Source: Marinicauda pacifica
GTDB taxonomy: Bacteria; Pseudomonadota; Alphaproteobacteria; Caulobacterales; Maricaulaceae
DNA: 64,000 bases
NCBI RefSeq assembly: GCF_004793635.1
Contig: NZ_SRXV01000003.1
Coordinates: 434,001-498,000 of the forward strand
Reading direction: 5' to 3'
A program made the position numbers and the translations under genes. Below the pieces are notes generated by a model. It was not told the origin of the DNA. It was given only the letters and a program-made list of their open reading frames with translations, and did not search any database. Shown here piece after piece: positions 1 to 9,510 of the stretch (the first letter of the stretch is position 1; each line of letters starts with the position of its first letter).

Positions 1-27
1 CCGCAGTCGCACGAGGGGGGCTCATCC

Positions 28-615
28 ATGACACGACTCTGGCTCGCGGCCGGCCTGGCGGTCACGCTTTCAGCCTGCGCGCAGCAATATCCGCACGCCG
101 TCCAGCCGTCCGGATTTGCCGCATCCTCCGGCAGCACGAACAGCGCGGGCGCGGCCCGCTGGGCCCCGGGCTATGACGTCTCGGGCTTCTACAGACCCGC
201 AATCGAAATCGACAATGCGAGCTGGCGGATCGACCACGTCTTCGTCGGCATGCCCGAGGAGTTCGACGCCTGGCGCGCACAGGGCAGCGAGCCGTACGCC
301 GTGCCGCTCTGGATCGAGTTTCATGCCACTGACGGGCCCGCGCGCACCAACGCCCAGGGTCGGGAGGCGGGTCGGGAGATGGCGGGCGAGCGCACCCGTG
401 TCCACGCTCAGAGCTTCACCCTGGCCCCCGGCCGTTTTGCCTTTCGCGGCGCCAACGGCACGATTGGAGAGGTCGTCCTGTCCGGCCGGATCGACGCCCA
501 CACGCCGGGGCGCCGGGGCCGGGCCACGGACGACCCGGCAGCCCTGAGGGCAGACACATCGATCGGCAACGAACGCGTCGGCGAAATCGTCTTTGTTCAA
601 ATCCCGGGCGAATAG
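28..615 (+). CDS. Predicted outer-membrane-type lipoprotein, copy 1 of a tandem pair
   Basis: A 195-aa protein with a short hydrophobic N-terminus ending in a lipobox (LSAC, Cys at residue 17), so it is probably lipid-anchored after export. The rest is soluble and matches no family I recognise. The next gene is a clear paralog: both share the order SGFY, a W-x-x-D segment, PxEF...AWRA, LWIE, and GxxxxSG, with the same spacing. The start follows a G-rich stretch about 7 bases upstream. The two copies are 88 bp apart and probably co-transcribed. Function is unknown; the exported location is the only supported inference. Confidence 0.75.
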   Translation: MTRLWLAAGLAVTLSACAQQYPHAVQPSGFAASSGSTNSAGAARWAPGYDVSGFYRPAIEIDNASWRIDHVFVGMPEEFDAWRAQGSEPYAVPLWIEFHATDGPARTNAQGREAGREMAGERTRVHAQSFTLAPGRFAFRGANGTIGEVVLSGRIDAHTPGRRGRATDDPAALRADTSIGNERVGEIVFVQIPGE

Positions 616-703
616 GCGGGCCAGAAGCCCGGGCCCGCGGACCGGTTTAAGGTTAACGCCACGCCCAGGCCGCCCTATAAGGACCGGCAGGGAGGATACA
701 ATC

Positions 704-1270
704 ATGCAGATACTGACCACGATGGCGATTCTGGCCTTTGCCGCCGCCTGTTCGCAGGCAGAGGACAATTCGCCGCCGGCGCAGGCCGATACGGCCGAGG
801 CACAGGCCGAAGCCGACTATGTCTGGACCATCAGCGTGGATCCCAGCGGCTTCTACCTGCCCTCGACCACGCTCTCTGCCAATGGCTGGACTGTCGATAT
901 GCTCGTCCTGCCGCGCGAATTCGAGTTCGAGGCCTGGCGCGCGGGCGATAGCGATTATGAGAATATCGCCCTCTGGATCGAAGCCTATCCCAACGATGCC
1001 GAGCCGCAGATCAATGCCATGGGGCAGGAATACTACCCTGACAGCATCCGGGTCCGCCCCGACCGGCTGATTATGGAAGACGGCCGCTTCGAATTCTACG
1101 CGGCCGAGTCGCCGATGGGCTCGGTGTTGGTGTCCGGGCAAATCCAGGCGGAGCATCTCCAGGGCGACTCCATGGAGCCGCAGGCCGACGAGCCGGCGCT
1201 GATCGGCGGCGCGGAGATCGGCGGCGAGCGCCTGCGCAATGTCTCGTTCATGCACTGGCTCGGCCACTAG
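704..1270 (+). CDS. Predicted lipoprotein, copy 2 of a tandem pair
   Basis: A 188-aa protein starting at the ATG at 704, directly after a good ribosome site (GGAGG at 691-695). The reading frame is open further upstream but that part looks like non-coding read-through. The N-terminus is hydrophobic and ends AFAAACSQ, a lipobox-like cleavage site (Cys 14). The mature part parallels the preceding gene (SGFY, REFEFEAWRA, LWIEAYP, GSVLVSGQI), showing a tandem duplication with substantial divergence. No enzymatic motif is visible. It sits upstream of mdh with about 140 bp between, so it need not share transcription with mdh. Confidence 0.75.
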   Translation: MQILTTMAILAFAAACSQAEDNSPPAQADTAEAQAEADYVWTISVDPSGFYLPSTTLSANGWTVDMLVLPREFEFEAWRAGDSDYENIALWIEAYPNDAEPQINAMGQEYYPDSIRVRPDRLIMEDGRFEFYAAESPMGSVLVSGQIQAEHLQGDSMEPQADEPALIGGAEIGGERLRNVSFMHWLGH

Positions 1271-2380
<1,110 letters not shown>

Positions 2381-2410
2381 CGCCTCTGGCTGACAGCATT
2401 ACAGCTGCAA

Positions 2411-2439
2411 CCCCCGGGGCCGGCGCCCCGGGGGTTTTT
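2411..2439 (+). terminator. Intrinsic terminator of mdh
   Basis: A perfect 10-bp G+C stem (2411-2420 with 2425-2434), a 4-nt CGGC loop, then five T residues. It lies 30 bp after the mdh stop. Confidence 0.93.
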
Positions 2440-2512
2440 CATGGGACGTTGTCCCTGCATGGTAGAGCGCGCGCCCGGCAGCGGGTCAAAGCGCGCGGAT
2501 TGGAGACACGAT

Positions 2513-3538
2513 ATGGGTTTGAAAATTGCGGTTTACGGCGCCACCGGCGCGGTCGGCAAGGAGATGCTGACCATCCTGGAAGAGCGCCTCTTCCCGGCCG
2601 AGGAAGTCTTCGCCCTGGCCACGCGCAAGTCGATCGGCCGCGAACTGTCCTACGGCGACCGGACGCTCAAGGTGAAAGACGCCGCGACCTTCGATTTCTC
2701 CAAGGTCGACCTTGTCCTGATGAGCGCGGGCGGAGATGTGTCGCGCGCCGAAGCGCAAAAGATTGCCAAAGCCGGGGCCATCGTGATCGACAACAGCTCC
2801 GCCTGGCGGATGGACCCCGACGTGCCGCTGATCGTGCCGGAGGTGAATGCCGACGCACTCGAGTCCCGGCCGAAGAAGGGAATCATCGCCAATCCGAATT
2901 GCTCGACCATTCAGACCGTCGTCGCGCTCAAGCCCATACATGACCGCGCGAGGATCAAGCGTGTCTCCTGCGCGACCTATCAGGCGGTGTCGGGCGGCGG
3001 TCAGGCGGCAATGGACGAGCTCTGGCACCAGACGCGCGCCATCTACGTCAATGATCCTATCGAACCGGACGCCCTGCCCAAGCAGATCGCCTTCAACGTC
3101 ATCCCGAAGATCGATGTCTTCATGGAAGATGGCGCGACGAAGGAAGAATGGAAAATGACGGTGGAGACGAAGAAGATCCTCGATCCGTCCATCAAGCTGT
3201 TTTCCACCTGCGTGCGGGTCCCCGTTTTCGTGGGTCACTGCGTCGCAGCGCACCTGGAGCTGGAGGAGGAACTCTCTCCGGAAGAAGCCCGGGACATCCT
3301 GCGCGAGGCGCCCGGCCTGATGCTGATCGACCGCACCGACGAGGACGACCCGATGTACGTCACGCCGATCGAATGCGTCGGCGAATTCGCCACCTTCGTC
3401 AGCCGGGTTCGCAGCGACCCCACGGTCGAGAACGGTCTGGCGATGTGGATCGTGTCGGACAATCTGCGCAAGGGCGCGGCACTCAATGCCGTGCAGATCG
3501 CGGAGGTTCTCCTCAACAAGGGCATCCTGAAAGCCTGA
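2513..3538 (+). CDS. asd: Aspartate-semialdehyde dehydrogenase
   Basis: Reduces aspartyl phosphate to aspartate semialdehyde, the shared step to lysine/diaminopimelate, threonine and methionine. The 341-aa product has the NADP-binding GATGAVG (9-15), the catalytic Cys130 in NPNCSTIQ, the active-site segment QAVSGGGQ, and a conserved His in the FVGHC region. ATG 2513 is preceded by GGAG at 2502-2505; an upstream in-frame start at 2441 would lie inside the mdh terminator region and is rejected. The gene stands alone, bounded by terminator-like hairpins on both sides. Its product feeds the same pathway as dapF at 10428, but the two are unlinked transcriptionally. Confidence 0.96.
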   Translation: MGLKIAVYGATGAVGKEMLTILEERLFPAEEVFALATRKSIGRELSYGDRTLKVKDAATFDFSKVDLVLMSAGGDVSRAEAQKIAKAGAIVIDNSSAWRMDPDVPLIVPEVNADALESRPKKGIIANPNCSTIQTVVALKPIHDRARIKRVSCATYQAVSGGGQAAMDELWHQTRAIYVNDPIEPDALPKQIAFNVIPKIDVFMEDGATKEEWKMTVETKKILDPSIKLFSTCVRVPVFVGHCVAAHLELEEELSPEEARDILREAPGLMLIDRTDEDDPMYVTPIECVGEFATFVSRVRSDPTVENGLAMWIVSDNLRKGAALNAVQIAEVLLNKGILKA

Positions 3539-3550
3539 CCGACCTGCGGT

Positions 3551-3582
3551 GGGTCCGGAGCAGTTATATGAGCTCCGGACCC
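3551..3582 (+). terminator. Perfect inverted repeat after asd, possible terminator
   Basis: An 11-bp perfect stem (3551-3561 with 3572-3582) with a 10-nt A+T loop, 12 bp after the asd stop. No T-run follows, so it is a weaker or factor-dependent terminator, or an mRNA-stabilising end. Confidence 0.5.
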
Positions 3583-3838
3583 ATCGAAACTATCATGTAA
3601 AATTCACATAAATACATATTTTTCAATCATAAATCGACAATTTCCCCTCCCGCGCTTTTCGTCATCGCACTGTGATGAATTATTCATCGCGACGTCTTCG
3701 AAATGCCGGCTCACCGTCATCACTGCTGCCTAAAGGCCCTCTGTGTCGAACCCTGCATCCGGGGGACGGACATGTACGGCGCGCGCATTCGGCGCGCGCT
3801 GGCGGCACCGGTTCGGCGTCTAAGGAGGGATATTCTCA
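3583..3838 (+). promoter_or_regulatory. A+T-rich upstream region of the TonB receptor gene
   Basis: About 250 bp without a credible gene. Positions 3590-3690 are strikingly A+T-rich for this chromosome, which suits a promoter or regulator-binding region for the receptor gene that follows. The ribosome site AAGGAGGG at 3822-3829 is unusually strong. I could not assign a convincing -35/-10 pair or a Fur-type box. Confidence 0.4.
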
Positions 3839-6247
3839 ATGCGCACGATTCTTCTCGCCGGCACGGCGTTTGCCGCGCTGGCCCAACCTGCACTTGGCCA
3901 GACGGATACCGAAATCCAGACCCGTCCGGTCGAGGACACGATCATCGTCACCGGGACACGCGGCCAGAGCCGTACCGCGATCGAGTCCCTGGCGCCGGTC
4001 GATGTCATCACGGCCGACGCGATCGACACGGTCGTGTCCGACGAGCTGGTGGATTCGCTTGCCGCGTTGAACCCGGCCTTCTCCGTCCAGCGTCTTCCCA
4101 TGGCCGACGGTGCGATCTATGTGCGCCCGGCGCGCCTGCGCAGCCTGTCGCCGGATCAGACGCTGGTGCTGGTCAACGGCAAGCGCCGCCACCGCGCCGC
4201 GCTGCTGGGCGGACGCGGGGCGCAGTCGGCAGACCTGGCCACGGTGCCGTCTTTCGCGATCAGCCGTGTCGAAGTGCTTCGCGACGGGGCCTCGGCCCAG
4301 TACGGCTCGGACGCGATCGCCGGTGTCATCAACATCATCCTGGACGAGACCGAGGGTCTGCGGGCCTTCGCCCAGACCTCGCAATACTTCGAAGGCGACG
4401 GACAGCAGGACCAGCTCGGCGCCCAGCTCGGCTTTGAGCTCGGTGATGGCGGCTTTGCCACCGCCACGCTGGAATACACCACTGCCGAGCCGACCTCGCG
4501 CAGCCGTCAGCGGCCTGACGCCATCGCGTTCGAAGAGGCAACCGGCATCCAGGTCGACGACCCGGTTCAGAACTGGGGCCAGCCCGAACGCGAGGCCGTC
4601 AAGTTCGCCTTCAACGCCGCCGCGCCGATCACCAGCGCCATCGAATTCTACAGCCACGCAACCTATGCCCAGGGCCAGGGCGTAAGCGACTTCAACTGGC
4701 GCAACCCGGCCTTCACGACCGCGTACCAGACCACGCCGCTCGACCCGGACTATGACCTGTCGCAGATTTTCCCGGCCGGTTTCAGCCCGCAATTCGGTCA
4801 GGAAGACCAGGACTACGAAGTCGTGGCCGGCCTGCGCGGCGAAGTGCTGGACGGTCTGGAGTGGGATCTGAGCGCGGGCCGCGGCCGCAACGAGATCGAC
4901 TACTTCATCTACAACACGATCAACGCCTCGCTGGGTTCGAACAGCCCGACCAGCTTCAATGCCGGCGTCCTGGCCCAGGAAGAGACCAACTTCAATCTGG
5001 ACTTCGTCTACGGCTGGGATACCGGCCGGTTCGAAGCACCGGTCAGCATCGCCTTCGGCCTGGAGGCGCGCGAAGAGACCTATGGAATCGAGGCTGGTGA
5101 CGAAGCCTCCTACGCGGTCGGGCCGCTCGCCGTCGAAGGCCTGCCGTCCGGCTCGAACGGCTTCCCCGGCTATTCGGACCTGCAGGCGGGCAGCTTCTCC
5201 CAGGACAGCTATGCCGGCTATGTCGATGTCGAGCTGCCGGTCACCGAACGGCTGACGGTCGCCGGCGCCCTGCGCTACGAGGACTTCTCCGAGTTCGGCT
5301 CGACGACGGACTACAAGCTTTCGGGCCGTTTCGCTATTACCGACGCGCTCGCCTTCCGGGGCACGGTCTCGACCGGCTTCCGGGCGCCGACGCCGGGCCA
5401 GATCGAGTCCGAACGTACCTCTCAGGGCCTGAACTCCACCACGCTCGTCCTGGTGACGTCCGGGCGGTTCAGCCCGACCGGCCCGGTGGCCGACATCATC
5501 AATGCGCGCGCGGACGGCCCGCAGATCCGGCCGCTCGACGCGGAGACCTCCCAGAACTACTCGCTGGGGATGACCTATTCGCACGATAGCGGGCTGACCG
5601 CGACGGTCGACGTCTACCAGATCGACGTCGACGACCGCTTCTCGACCCTGGGCAGCTTTACCCTCACCGATGCCGAGCGGGCGCAGCTGGCGGCGCTCAA
5701 CGTCCCGGGCGGCGAGAGCATCACCCAGGTCTCCTTCTTCCAGAACCAGTTCGACACCCGCACACGCGGCATCGACGTGGTCGCCACCTACGGCTTCGAT
5801 CTCGGCCAGGGCGCGATGAGCCTGACCGGGGCGTACAGCTACAACGAGACCGAGGTGACCGGGGAAGCGGCCAGCGGCGTGTTCAACGACGTCTCGCGCA
5901 CCGTGTTCGAGGAAGGCCTGCCCCAGCACAATGTCGTGCTGACGGCGGACTACATGTTCGGGCGTTTCACGCTGAATGCCCGCGCGCGCTACTACGGCGA
6001 ATGGACAGATACCGACGACAGCGCCGACGTGATCTTCCAGACCTTCGGCTCCGAGGTCTTCGTCGATCTCGGCCTTCGCGCCGATATCAACGAGAACTTC
6101 GCGGTCCGGGTCGGGGCGGAGAATATCTTCGACACCTATCCCGACGAATCGCGCCGTCAGGCCAATCGCGGCCTGATCTATTCGCGCAACGCCCCGTACG
6201 ATACCGATGGCGGCAAATACTATCTGCGCCTGGAAGCGAGCTTCTAG
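3839..6247 (+). CDS. TonB-dependent outer-membrane receptor
   Basis: A 802-aa outer-membrane receptor that would import a bound substrate using TonB-ExbBD energy. It has a signal peptide (cleavage probably after PALGQ, about residue 21), a plug domain beginning at DTIIVTGTRG with VEVLRDGASAQYGSDAIAG near residues 141-160, then a long beta-barrel of alternating aromatic strands ending in YYLRLEASF; the terminal Phe is typical for barrel assembly. The strong ribosome site ends 9 bases before the start. The next gene encodes a Tat-exported aminotransferase-fold protein, a pairing that hints at uptake and processing of an amino-acid-containing compound. The substrate cannot be read from sequence. 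Confidence 0.92.
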   Translation: MRTILLAGTAFAALAQPALGQTDTEIQTRPVEDTIIVTGTRGQSRTAIESLAPVDVITADAIDTVVSDELVDSLAALNPAFSVQRLPMADGAIYVRPARLRSLSPDQTLVLVNGKRRHRAALLGGRGAQSADLATVPSFAISRVEVLRDGASAQYGSDAIAGVINIILDETEGLRAFAQTSQYFEGDGQQDQLGAQLGFELGDGGFATATLEYTTAEPTSRSRQRPDAIAFEEATGIQVDDPVQNWGQPEREAVKFAFNAAAPITSAIEFYSHATYAQGQGVSDFNWRNPAFTTAYQTTPLDPDYDLSQIFPAGFSPQFGQEDQDYEVVAGLRGEVLDGLEWDLSAGRGRNEIDYFIYNTINASLGSNSPTSFNAGVLAQEETNFNLDFVYGWDTGRFEAPVSIAFGLEAREETYGIEAGDEASYAVGPLAVEGLPSGSNGFPGYSDLQAGSFSQDSYAGYVDVELPVTERLTVAGALRYEDFSEFGSTTDYKLSGRFAITDALAFRGTVSTGFRAPTPGQIESERTSQGLNSTTLVLVTSGRFSPTGPVADIINARADGPQIRPLDAETSQNYSLGMTYSHDSGLTATVDVYQIDVDDRFSTLGSFTLTDAERAQLAALNVPGGESITQVSFFQNQFDTRTRGIDVVATYGFDLGQGAMSLTGAYSYNETEVTGEAASGVFNDVSRTVFEEGLPQHNVVLTADYMFGRFTLNARARYYGEWTDTDDSADVIFQTFGSEVFVDLGLRADINENFAVRVGAENIFDTYPDESRRQANRGLIYSRNAPYDTDGGKYYLRLEASF

Positions 6248-6261
6248 GCCAGCCTCCGGTT

Positions 6262-6295
6262 CGGGCGGGCCGATGCCTTTCGCACGGCCCGCCCG
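6262..6295 (+). terminator. Hairpin after the TonB receptor gene
   Basis: An 11-bp perfect G+C stem (6262-6272 with 6285-6295) and 12-nt loop, 14 bp after the receptor stop. There is no immediate T-run, although TTTT follows a second short hairpin at 6305-6328. It may attenuate rather than fully stop transcription into the next gene. Confidence 0.55.
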
Positions 6296-6352
6296 CGCCA
6301 ACCGCCCGGTCTTACCCTGCCGGGTTTTCTATGAATGAGAGGACGGATCGCG

Positions 6353-7624
6353 ATGCCATCCCTGACCCGCCGTTCCATGCTGACCGCCGCCGCGGGCAGC
6401 GTAGCCCTGGGTGCCTCGGCCCGTGCCCTTCCCTCCACCTTCGAGGATGCCCAACGTGCCGCGCAGGACGAAGCGTTCTGGAGCGCGGTCGCCGGGCTCT
6501 ACGATGTGACCGGCGAGGTCATCCATCTCGAGCACGGCAATTGGGGAATGATGGCGCGCCCGGTGCTGGAGGCGCACATCGCCCATGTCGAGGCCGTCAA
6601 CCGGCGCAATTCCTATTATGCCCGGCGCGAGTTCTGGCCCGACGCCCAGGCGGTCCAGGCCAGGATCGCGGCCGTGCTGGGCTGCGAGCCGGACGAGATC
6701 GTCCTCACGCGCAATGCGACCGAGGCGCTGCAGGCTCTGATCGGGGGATATAACCGGCTCTCGCCAGGCGATGGCGTGCTTTACGCCGATCTCGACTATG
6801 GCTCGATGCAGACCGCGATGGCCTGGCTGCGCGAGCGCCGGGGGGCCGATCTGGTGACGATGGCGCTGCCCGAGCCGGCCACGCGGCAGAGCCTGATCGA
6901 TGCGTATGAACAGGCGCTGATCGCCAATCCGCATGTCCGCCTGATGCTGGTGACCCATCTCAGCCACCGTACCGGGCTGGTGCTGCCGGTCGCCGAGATC
7001 TGCGAAATGGCGCGGGGCCGCAGTGTCGACGTGATCGTGGATGCCGCCCATTCCTGGGGTCAGATCGACTTCACCGTGGCGGAACTCAATGCCGATTTCG
7101 TCGGATTCAATCTTCACAAATGGATCGGCGCGCCGCTGGGCGTCGGCCTCATGTATGTGCGAAAGCCGCGCATTGCCGACATCGACCCCTTCATGGGCGA
7201 GCCCTCGCGCGGTCCGCAGGACATTGGCGCGCGCGTCCATACCGGCACGACCGATTTTGCCGCCATCCTGTCCGTCCCTGCCGCGCTCGACGTCCATGAG
7301 GCCATCGGCCCGGCGCGCAAGGCGGCGCGCCTGCGCTATCTGCGCAGCCTGTGGACAGGCCCGGCACGCGAGGCAGGCTTCGAGGTGTTGACCCCCGAAG
7401 AGACGTCGCTGCACGCCGGCATCACATCCTTCCGGGCGGCCGGGCAGACGGGCGCACAGGAGAACGCCGCGCTGGCGGCGCGTCTGCTGAACGAGCACAA
7501 CATCTTCACGGTCCACCGCACGGGGATCGCGTCAGGCGCCTGCGTGCGGGTCACGCCGGGCGTTTTCACATCTCCGGACGATGTGCGCGCACTGGCCGAA
7601 GCCCTGCCGCGCCTGGTTCCGTAG
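6353..7624 (+). CDS. Tat-exported class V aminotransferase-fold protein (isopenicillin-N-epimerase-like)
   Basis: A 423-aa PLP enzyme of the class V aminotransferase/cysteine desulfurase fold. The N-terminus has a twin-arginine signal (LTRRSMLTAAAG, residues 4-15), so it should be exported folded with its cofactor. PLP residues are visible: D230 in VIVDAAHSWG and the Schiff-base lysine K256 in FNLHKWIG. Substrate is unknown; the family includes epimerases, desulfurases and lyases. ATG 6353 is chosen because AGAGGA lies about 9 bases upstream and the twin-arginine motif then sits close to the start. It follows the TonB receptor with 105 bp between, suggesting a joint role in periplasmic handling of an imported amino compound. 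Confidence 0.85.
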   Translation: MPSLTRRSMLTAAAGSVALGASARALPSTFEDAQRAAQDEAFWSAVAGLYDVTGEVIHLEHGNWGMMARPVLEAHIAHVEAVNRRNSYYARREFWPDAQAVQARIAAVLGCEPDEIVLTRNATEALQALIGGYNRLSPGDGVLYADLDYGSMQTAMAWLRERRGADLVTMALPEPATRQSLIDAYEQALIANPHVRLMLVTHLSHRTGLVLPVAEICEMARGRSVDVIVDAAHSWGQIDFTVAELNADFVGFNLHKWIGAPLGVGLMYVRKPRIADIDPFMGEPSRGPQDIGARVHTGTTDFAAILSVPAALDVHEAIGPARKAARLRYLRSLWTGPAREAGFEVLTPEETSLHAGITSFRAAGQTGAQENAALAARLLNEHNIFTVHRTGIASGACVRVTPGVFTSPDDVRALAEALPRLVP

Positions 7625-7677
7625 CAATGTCGATGATGGAGGTGCGGACAAGTTCGCAGCGCCCGCAGGCAGGATAC

Positions 7678-8004
7678 CTAGCCTTCGCGCCGGGCGCGGC
7701 GGTTTCTGACCGCCTTGTCGACCCATTTGATCAGCACGATACGCACAAGAAACGCGGCCCAGATCGCTCCGGCGACAAGGGCAAACGGCGCGAAGCCTTC
7801 TGCCGGGAACAGACGCGAGACGAGGATCAACGCGAGCGCGGCGCCGCCATGGCGCACGATCGCGCTCCATTCGAGGTCGCGGTAACGCTCCGCCCTCCGG
7901 ATGGTCCGCCCGGAGAACCAGCGCCAGGCGCGCGCGACGCGTCCGGCGTCCTGACGTTGTCGGGGTCCGTGCCTGTCGTTATTGATTGGGGTCACCTCTT
8001 CCAT
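7678..8004 (-). CDS. Small predicted membrane protein
   Basis: A 108-aa protein with a charged N-terminal half and two closely spaced hydrophobic helices (about residues 52-68 and 70-90), followed by a basic tail. GAGGG lies just upstream of the ATG on the minus strand. It converges on the preceding aminotransferase gene, with 53 bp between the stops. No family recognised; codon use resembles the neighbours, so I consider it a real gene of unknown function. Confidence 0.6.
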   Translation of the reverse strand: MEEVTPINNDRHGPRQRQDAGRVARAWRWFSGRTIRRAERYRDLEWSAIVRHGGAALALILVSRLFPAEGFAPFALVAGAIWAAFLVRIVLIKWVDKAVRNRRARREG

Positions 8005-8142
8005 AGCCCTCAGGATACGGACAAAAAGAGGTTAAGTCAAAAACGCCCGCCCGGCGCGCTCTGAGGGGACACGGGCCGGACGGGCGCTGGACGTCCGCGG
8101 AGGGGTATGGGGACAGGACTCCGGCGGGCGTGAGACAAAGAG

Positions 8143-8673
8143 TTAGTTCAAGGCGTCTTCTGCACGCACGACGGCAGCCACCGCGTTCACGACCGCCGCG
8201 ATACGCACGCTCGCCTGGATCTGCTCGGAGGTCAGGCCCGCCTTGCGCAGCTCGGCTTCGTGGCTGTCCACGCACATGCCGCAGCCATTGATGGCGGACA
8301 CCGCCAGCGACCACAGCTCGAAATCGGCCTTGTCCACACCGGGATTGGCGATCACGTTCATGCGCAGCTTGGCCGGCAGCGTGCGGTATTCCTTGGTCGA
8401 GGCCAGGTGGGTGAAGCGGTAATAGACATTGTTCATGCCCATGATGGACGCGGCCGCCTTGGCGCCGGTGCGCGCGTCATCGGACAGCTTGTCCTCCACC
8501 TCGGCCGCGATCGCCTTGAGGGTTTCGGGCTCTCCCACCGCATAGGCCGCGGCCAGGAAGGTGCCGAATTTTTTCTGATCGTCGAGAAGGGTCTCGCGCG
8601 CGAGCGAGGACAGGTTCAGTTTCAGGTCCTTGGCGTGCTCGGGCAGGCGCGATTTGAGAGCGTCGAGGCTCAT
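8143..8673 (-). CDS. ahpD: Alkyl hydroperoxide reductase subunit AhpD
   Basis: A 176-aa AhpD of the carboxymuconolactone-decarboxylase fold, which recycles the peroxiredoxin AhpC and has weak peroxidase activity of its own. The catalytic set is complete: E119, the CGMC pair C131/C134, and H138 in the segment [12 protein letters not shown]. It lies downstream of ahpC on the same strand, with 132 bp between that contain a large hairpin, so it is probably made from an ahpC-ahpD transcript at reduced or regulated level. OxyR, encoded divergently from ahpC, is the likely activator. Confidence 0.95.
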   Translation of the reverse strand: MSLDALKSRLPEHAKDLKLNLSSLARETLLDDQKKFGTFLAAAYAVGEPETLKAIAAEVEDKLSDDARTGAKAAASIMGMNNVYYRFTHLASTKEYRTLPAKLRMNVIANPGVDKADFELWSLAVSAINGCGMCVDSHEAELRKAGLTSEQIQASVRIAAVVNAVAAVVRAEDALN

Positions 8674-8741
8674 GACGGGAGTCCTCCCTGGTTCGGGATA
8701 ATATTGTTGAGTGCCGACGCGGTACCGCCGGAGAAAGATGC

Positions 8742-8788
8742 CCGGGACAGGGGCCTGGGGCGAACCCAGGGGGGAGCCCCCGTCCCGG
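8742..8788 (-). terminator. Imperfect hairpin between ahpC and ahpD
   Basis: An imperfect stem with outer arms 8742-8748 and 8782-8788 and an inner stem around 8754-8770. On the minus strand it follows the ahpC stop and precedes ahpD, with only a short T-rich tail (CTTTCT). It may attenuate readthrough so that AhpC exceeds AhpD, or protect the ahpC mRNA 3' end. Confidence 0.45.
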
Positions 8789-8805
8789 ACAAAACAAAGC
8801 TGGCG

Positions 8806-9357
8806 TCAGGCTGCGAGCGTGTCGCCGCCGACCGCGCGGTTGCACGGGCAGAGTTCGTCGGTCTGCAGGGCGTCGAGAACGCGCAGCGTGTCTTCCGGAT
8901 TCCGGCCGACATTCAGGTTGTTCGCGTAGACGTGCTGGATCTCGCCGTGCGGGTCGACCACGTAGGTGTAGCGATAGGCCACGCCTTCAGGCGAGCGGAT
9001 GCCCAGGCTGTCGACCAGCGAGCCGGTCGTGTCGGCGAACTGCCACATGTCCAGCGATTTCAGATCCGGGTGCTCACGGCGCCAGGCGAGTTTGCAGAAC
9101 TCGTTATCGGTGGAGCCGCCCAGCACGACCGCGTCGCGGTCGGCGAACTCGTCAGCGAGATTGGCAAAGGCCACGATCTCGGTCGGGCAGACGAAGGTAA
9201 AGTCTTTCGGGTAGAAGAAGATGATCTTCCACTTGCCCTCAAAGCTGTCCTGCGTGATCGGTTCGAACGCGCTTTCGCCGTTCTCTTCGTGTTGATTGAA
9301 CTTCGGCTTCACGCCGACGATTTCAAATTCGGGGAGTTTGTCGCCAATACCCAGCAT
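8806..9357 (-). CDS. ahpC: Peroxiredoxin AhpC (2-Cys)
   Basis: A 183-aa thiol peroxidase that reduces hydrogen peroxide and organic hydroperoxides in the cytoplasm. The peroxidatic Cys57 lies in DFTFVCPTE, and the C-terminal CPC (C170, C172) supplies the resolving cysteine, as in AhpC proteins that work with AhpD. Length is normal for the family. It is transcribed divergently from oxyR across a 153-bp A+T-rich spacer, the classical arrangement for OxyR control, and is followed by ahpD. There is no ahpF nearby, consistent with reduction through AhpD. Confidence 0.96.
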   Translation of the reverse strand: MLGIGDKLPEFEIVGVKPKFNQHEENGESAFEPITQDSFEGKWKIIFFYPKDFTFVCPTEIVAFANLADEFADRDAVVLGGSTDNEFCKLAWRREHPDLKSLDMWQFADTTGSLVDSLGIRSPEGVAYRYTYVVDPHGEIQHVYANNLNVGRNPEDTLRVLDALQTDELCPCNRAVGGDTLAA

Positions 9358-9510
9358 GGAATGCTCTCCTGTTTCTCGGTTCGGGGGTCTCTACCGCAAC
9401 ATGTACGGCCAGCCGGGAGTTCCCCAGCCGCTGAACGAGATATATCGCGCCTTGCGTGCTATTAATCCAATGGATTGTTTCTTAATGAGCCATAGTTTAT
9501 CTCAATACGC
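9358..9510. promoter_or_regulatory. Divergent ahpC/oxyR control region
   Basis: The spacer becomes A+T-rich at 9440-9505. It contains an inverted repeat AATCC-AAT-GGATT at 9465-9477 and CTAT/ATAG elements nearby (CTAT at 9460-9463, ATAG at about 9493-9496), the kind of half-sites OxyR uses. Site identity is inference from the gene arrangement. Confidence 0.5.

Noticed and set aside
643..660. CtrA-type binding site (paired TTAA)
   Set aside because: The two TTAA elements here are only 2 bp apart rather than 7, and similar single GTTAA motifs elsewhere in the window also lack the partner half-site.
3836..6301. A very long open frame on the minus strand opposite the TonB receptor gene
   Set aside because: It is the antisense shadow of a G+C-rich gene; its translation is low in hydrophobic strands, rich in Arg/Gly/Ala/Val, and has no motif, whereas the plus strand reads as a complete receptor.
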